Part shown: positions 32,812 through 34,820 of the stretch, piece after piece | How the letters are laid out: every line of letters begins with the position of its first letter | How positions within the stretch are numbered: position 1 is the stretch's first letter | Assembly: GCA_015057455.1 (NCBI GenBank) | Contig: SVEH01000027.1 | Location: 1-34,820, forward strand | From: Lachnospiraceae bacterium | Lineage (GTDB): Bacteria; Bacillota; Clostridia; Lachnospirales; Lachnospiraceae | Length of the DNA: 34,820 nucleotides | Reading direction: 5' to 3' | Program-made: the position numbers and the translations under genes | The notes under the pieces: model-generated | Told to the model about the DNA's origin: nothing | Databases searched by the model: none | What the model saw: the letters and a program-made list of their open reading frames with translations, nothing else

Positions 32812-33345
32812 CTATTTATTAATATTTGCTATTTCTCTATCAACCTCTTCTTTTAACTCATCATATCTTACACTTTTCTTTGCAAGTTGTTGAACCTTAC
32901 CTAATGAAATAGTTTTATTATCACCACAAACTTTATTTATAACTTCTGTTCTTACAACATAAAATTGCCAGTTATTTAAATTTAATGGATCAGCATCCTT
33001 CTCATTTTTACCATTTACCAAACAAAATACATATATATCATTTTGTCTTTCAAATTTATTTTCTATATCTTCATTTTCATAATTACTGTTTGCCTTAGTT
33101 ATTCCAAACGTACGCTGATTTGAGACTTTATCATTTTTGTTCCATGGATGATAATAAGATGTCTCTTTTACTTCTATTCTATAATTCTTATTTCCATTTT
33201 TATAATCCACATCGTATAAAGCCCAATAATCACAGTTATTAGATTTTTTTACCCCTAATGCACTTGCTACTATATATTCAGCCATTGCATCCTGAAGAAA
33301 ATACTTATTAGAATATTGAAATTTCCAAAAATCTAATGTAGTCAT
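32812..33345 (-). CDS. PD-(D/E)XK-like nuclease-related protein of unknown family
   Basis: This 177-residue protein contains LQDAMAEYIVASALGVKKSNNCDYWALYDVDYKNGNKNYRIEVKETSYYH. The arrangement (helix with Glu, then D-Y/D-V-D, then R-I-E-V-K) fits the E...D...ExK core of PD-(D/E)XK nucleases, where IEVKxT often completes the site. The rest (FGITKANSNYE..., DIYVFCLVNGK, NNWQFYVVRTEVIN) is typical of restriction-like proteins that follow. It starts 6 bp after the stop of the DUF1643-like gene with only a weak AGG before it, so it is probably translationally coupled. The pairing suggests a defence role, which is inferred. Confidence 0.6.
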   Translation of the reverse strand: MTTLDFWKFQYSNKYFLQDAMAEYIVASALGVKKSNNCDYWALYDVDYKNGNKNYRIEVKETSYYHPWNKNDKVSNQRTFGITKANSNYENEDIENKFERQNDIYVFCLVNGKNEKDADPLNLNNWQFYVVRTEVINKVCGDNKTISLGKVQQLAKKSVRYDELKEEVDREIANINK

Positions 33346-33351
33346 TCCTAT

Positions 33352-34053
33352 TTATTTATTATCTAATATAAACTCTTCCTCACCTGTAATTCTATTCCTG
33401 TTATCATACTGTTTTTTTATCTCTTTTATAATCTCTATTCTTGCACTCTTCTTAAGAGGTTTTAAATGTCTATATTGTAATCTTTCCTTACTATCTCCAT
33501 CAAAACATACTTTAATAATTCTATTTTGTAGTCCTAATTCTTTAATCAAATTATTAGCTTGTTCCTTAAATGGTTGTAACACTTTACTTTTATTTACTCC
33601 CCAAGCTAAAATAAATACAGCATCTTTTTCTATATAGTTCTCTAACTTAACTTTATTAGAAAATATACAATATTCATCTCCCTCTTTACCCTTCATTGCT
33701 TGAATTGCTTTTAATAAATTCGGTTCTACTATATCATACAAATTCAATATCCTTACTCTTTGAAAATTACAATTATCCATTAAACGCATAACGCATAACT
33801 GAGTTTGGTCAGCTTTAGCTTCTACCTCTTCATCATTATTAAATATTTTCTCAGACTTAATAGGACTACACTTTCCTGGATTAATCATAACAATATATGC
33901 ATCAATCTTTACATTCTTATTATAATTCTTATCTTTAACATTTTTCTTTAGTATATCTGCATACAATCTATATTTATTATCTTCATAAAATTTAGCAACT
34001 ACCATATAGGTATCAAGTAGCTCTTTCTCTGTTCTATATTTTATGCTTTCCAT
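33352..34053 (-). CDS. DUF1643-like protein
   Basis: This 233-residue protein has the segment DAYIVMINPGKCSPIKSEK, then ADQTQLCVMRLMDNCNFQRVRILNLYDIVEPNL and AVFILAWGVNKSK. The order 'NP(G/S)xA/C... D-x-T ... vNLyp... AWG' is that of DUF1643 proteins. There is no membrane span. It is the upstream partner of the PD-(D/E)XK-like gene (6 bp gap). DUF1643 proteins are common in mobile elements and phages with no proven function. The call is by pattern. Confidence 0.65.
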   Translation of the reverse strand: MESIKYRTEKELLDTYMVVAKFYEDNKYRLYADILKKNVKDKNYNKNVKIDAYIVMINPGKCSPIKSEKIFNNDEEVEAKADQTQLCVMRLMDNCNFQRVRILNLYDIVEPNLLKAIQAMKGKEGDEYCIFSNKVKLENYIEKDAVFILAWGVNKSKVLQPFKEQANNLIKELGLQNRIIKVCFDGDSKERLQYRHLKPLKKSARIEIIKEIKKQYDNRNRITGEEEFILDNK

Positions 34054-34078
34054 GTATTGTCAACTCTTTTCCTTATTA

Positions 34079-34714
34079 TTAAAATTTTTTCTTCATGTTT
34101 ATTTCTTCTATAAAAGTAGCAACCTTTTGCTTACCATAATGCCTGAATGGGTTTACTTTTTGTTCCTCACTATCATGTTTTGGCCACGGAAACTTATAAT
34201 CATTCCACTGAACTTCTTCTTTAACCCATGGATCCAATATTACTACTCCTTTATGTTTAAAAGAAACCGTATTCTCATTCATAAGTTTATTATGATTCTT
34301 ACCATCTAATTGCTGCCAAGCCAATTCTTCAGCCATCTTAATATGCTCCTTAACCTTTTTACATATCTCTTCTTCATCTATTTCTTCTAATGATTTAATT
34401 CCCTTTCCTAACATATGTGCATAACATATTTCAGACCATGTACTATCACCTATATATCCACCTGGATTAACTACATAAATAGACTCAGCCATGTCTATTT
34501 TTCTCTTATGCATATCATCTAGCATTATTTTTGTTTCTGTCATAGTATCCTCATCCATGTTCTCCCACACTTCATTATCTCCACTATGACCAAATAATCC
34601 AACAGATATTACTATGTATCCATCTAATGTAAGTTCTTTTTGTACTTGCTCAAATTCTTTTTTAAATCTTGTACTTCCACATAATGTTATTACTGTAAGC
34701 GTCAAATCAAGCAC
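34079..34714 (-). CDS. Nucleoside 2-deoxyribosyltransferase-like protein
   Basis: This ~211-residue protein starts at a GTG (34714) about 9 nt after GAAGGT. The N terminus TVITLCGSTRFKKEFEQVQKELTLDGYIVISVGLFGHSG and then LDDMHKRKIDMAESIYVVNPGGYIGDSTWSEICYAHMLGK give the Rossmann-like nucleotide-hydrolase/deoxyribosyltransferase fold, with C-G-S-T-R as the phosphate-binding turn and the D-x-V-V-N-P-G strand. The last ~90 residues form a variable domain. Such proteins occur in phages and mobile elements and may alter or cleave nucleotides or nucleosides. The substrate is not predictable. It is the first gene of the four-gene run. Confidence 0.7.
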   Translation of the reverse strand: MLDLTLTVITLCGSTRFKKEFEQVQKELTLDGYIVISVGLFGHSGDNEVWENMDEDTMTETKIMLDDMHKRKIDMAESIYVVNPGGYIGDSTWSEICYAHMLGKGIKSLEEIDEEEICKKVKEHIKMAEELAWQQLDGKNHNKLMNENTVSFKHKGVVILDPWVKEEVQWNDYKFPWPKHDSEEQKVNPFRHYGKQKVATFIEEINMKKKF

Positions 34715-34771
34715 GCATTTAATACCTTCAGTTAAAGAGCTATAATCTTTGACATGGAGGTGTTATCTATA

Positions 34772-34820
34772 ATGAGAACTAAAGAAGAAAAATTAAAATT
34801 AATCGAGGAATATAAAGCAA
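34772..34820 (+). CDS. Start of a gene cut by the window edge
   Basis: An ATG at 34772 follows GGAGG with an 11-nt spacer and reads MRTKEEKLKLIEEYKA to the end of the window. It is divergent from the deoxyribosyltransferase-like gene. The 16 visible residues are a charged helix and too few to identify. Confidence 0.6.
   Translation, partial: MRTKEEKLKLIEEYKA

Overview
The window is AT-rich DNA (roughly 28% GC by eye) from a low-GC Firmicute, most likely a Clostridia/Lachnospiraceae-type gut bacterium. The clues are strong GGAGG ribosome-binding sites, families typical of that group (DUF5685, DUF5688, DUF6487-like, BIG2 surface proteins, Tn916-type Int/Xis) and rho-independent terminators throughout. 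Almost everything is on the minus strand, so operons read from high to low coordinates.

Region 1 (1-7.5 kb) looks chromosomal. It starts with a partial, apparently frameshifted gene. Next come two tRNA-Gly genes (GCC and TCC) with a near-perfect promoter and a terminator. They are followed by a small DUF3592-like membrane protein, a patatin-like phospholipase, and a chaperone operon of a DUF5685 protein, a J-domain/TPR protein with a cysteine-rich tail and a short Hsp70. A ~220 bp hairpin-forming repeat, a second DUF3592-like protein and a low-molecular-weight protein tyrosine phosphatase close the region. The 5' third of the phosphatase gene has a clearly higher GC content than the rest.

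Region 2 (7.6-20.7 kb) is the core of an integrative mobilizable-type element. It has a Tn916-type integrase and excisionase, a HerA/VirD4-like ATPase coupled to a DUF927-like protein with a lost P-loop, and a plus-strand orphan gene of unknown function. It also has DUF5688, RecT, a YqaJ-type exonuclease, a DUF3848-like protein, a RadC/JAB protein, a 25-residue microprotein and a secreted Ig-like protein. A possible relaxosome remnant (ribbon-helix-helix protein plus a relaxase-like protein without the HxH motif) is transcribed away from a small HTH regulator. I see no type IV secretion channel genes, so any transfer would depend on a helper.

Region 3 (20.7-27.8 kb) is the most striking cargo: a four-gene restriction-modification island. 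An Eco57I-type N6-adenine methyltransferase overlaps a C5-cytosine methyltransferase, followed by a McrB-like GTPase with two AAA+ domains in one chain and a McrC-like PD-(D/E)XK nuclease. This resembles the LlaJI/BsuMI type of methylation-sensitive McrBC-derived systems, but with mixed adenine and cytosine methylation and a fused, partly degenerate second motor.

Region 4 (28-34.8 kb) holds a serine recombinase next to a large inverted repeat and a MerR-like regulator ending at an A8 run with a continuing open frame. It also has a secreted protein with acidic repeats, small membrane and zinc-ribbon proteins, a nuclease-like gene split by a frameshift in an A6 run, and an accessory cluster (PD-(D/E)XK-like, DUF1643-like, nucleoside 2-deoxyribosyltransferase-like). 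A gene begins on the plus strand at the right edge. The right end of the mobile element is not identifiable; it may lie beyond the window.
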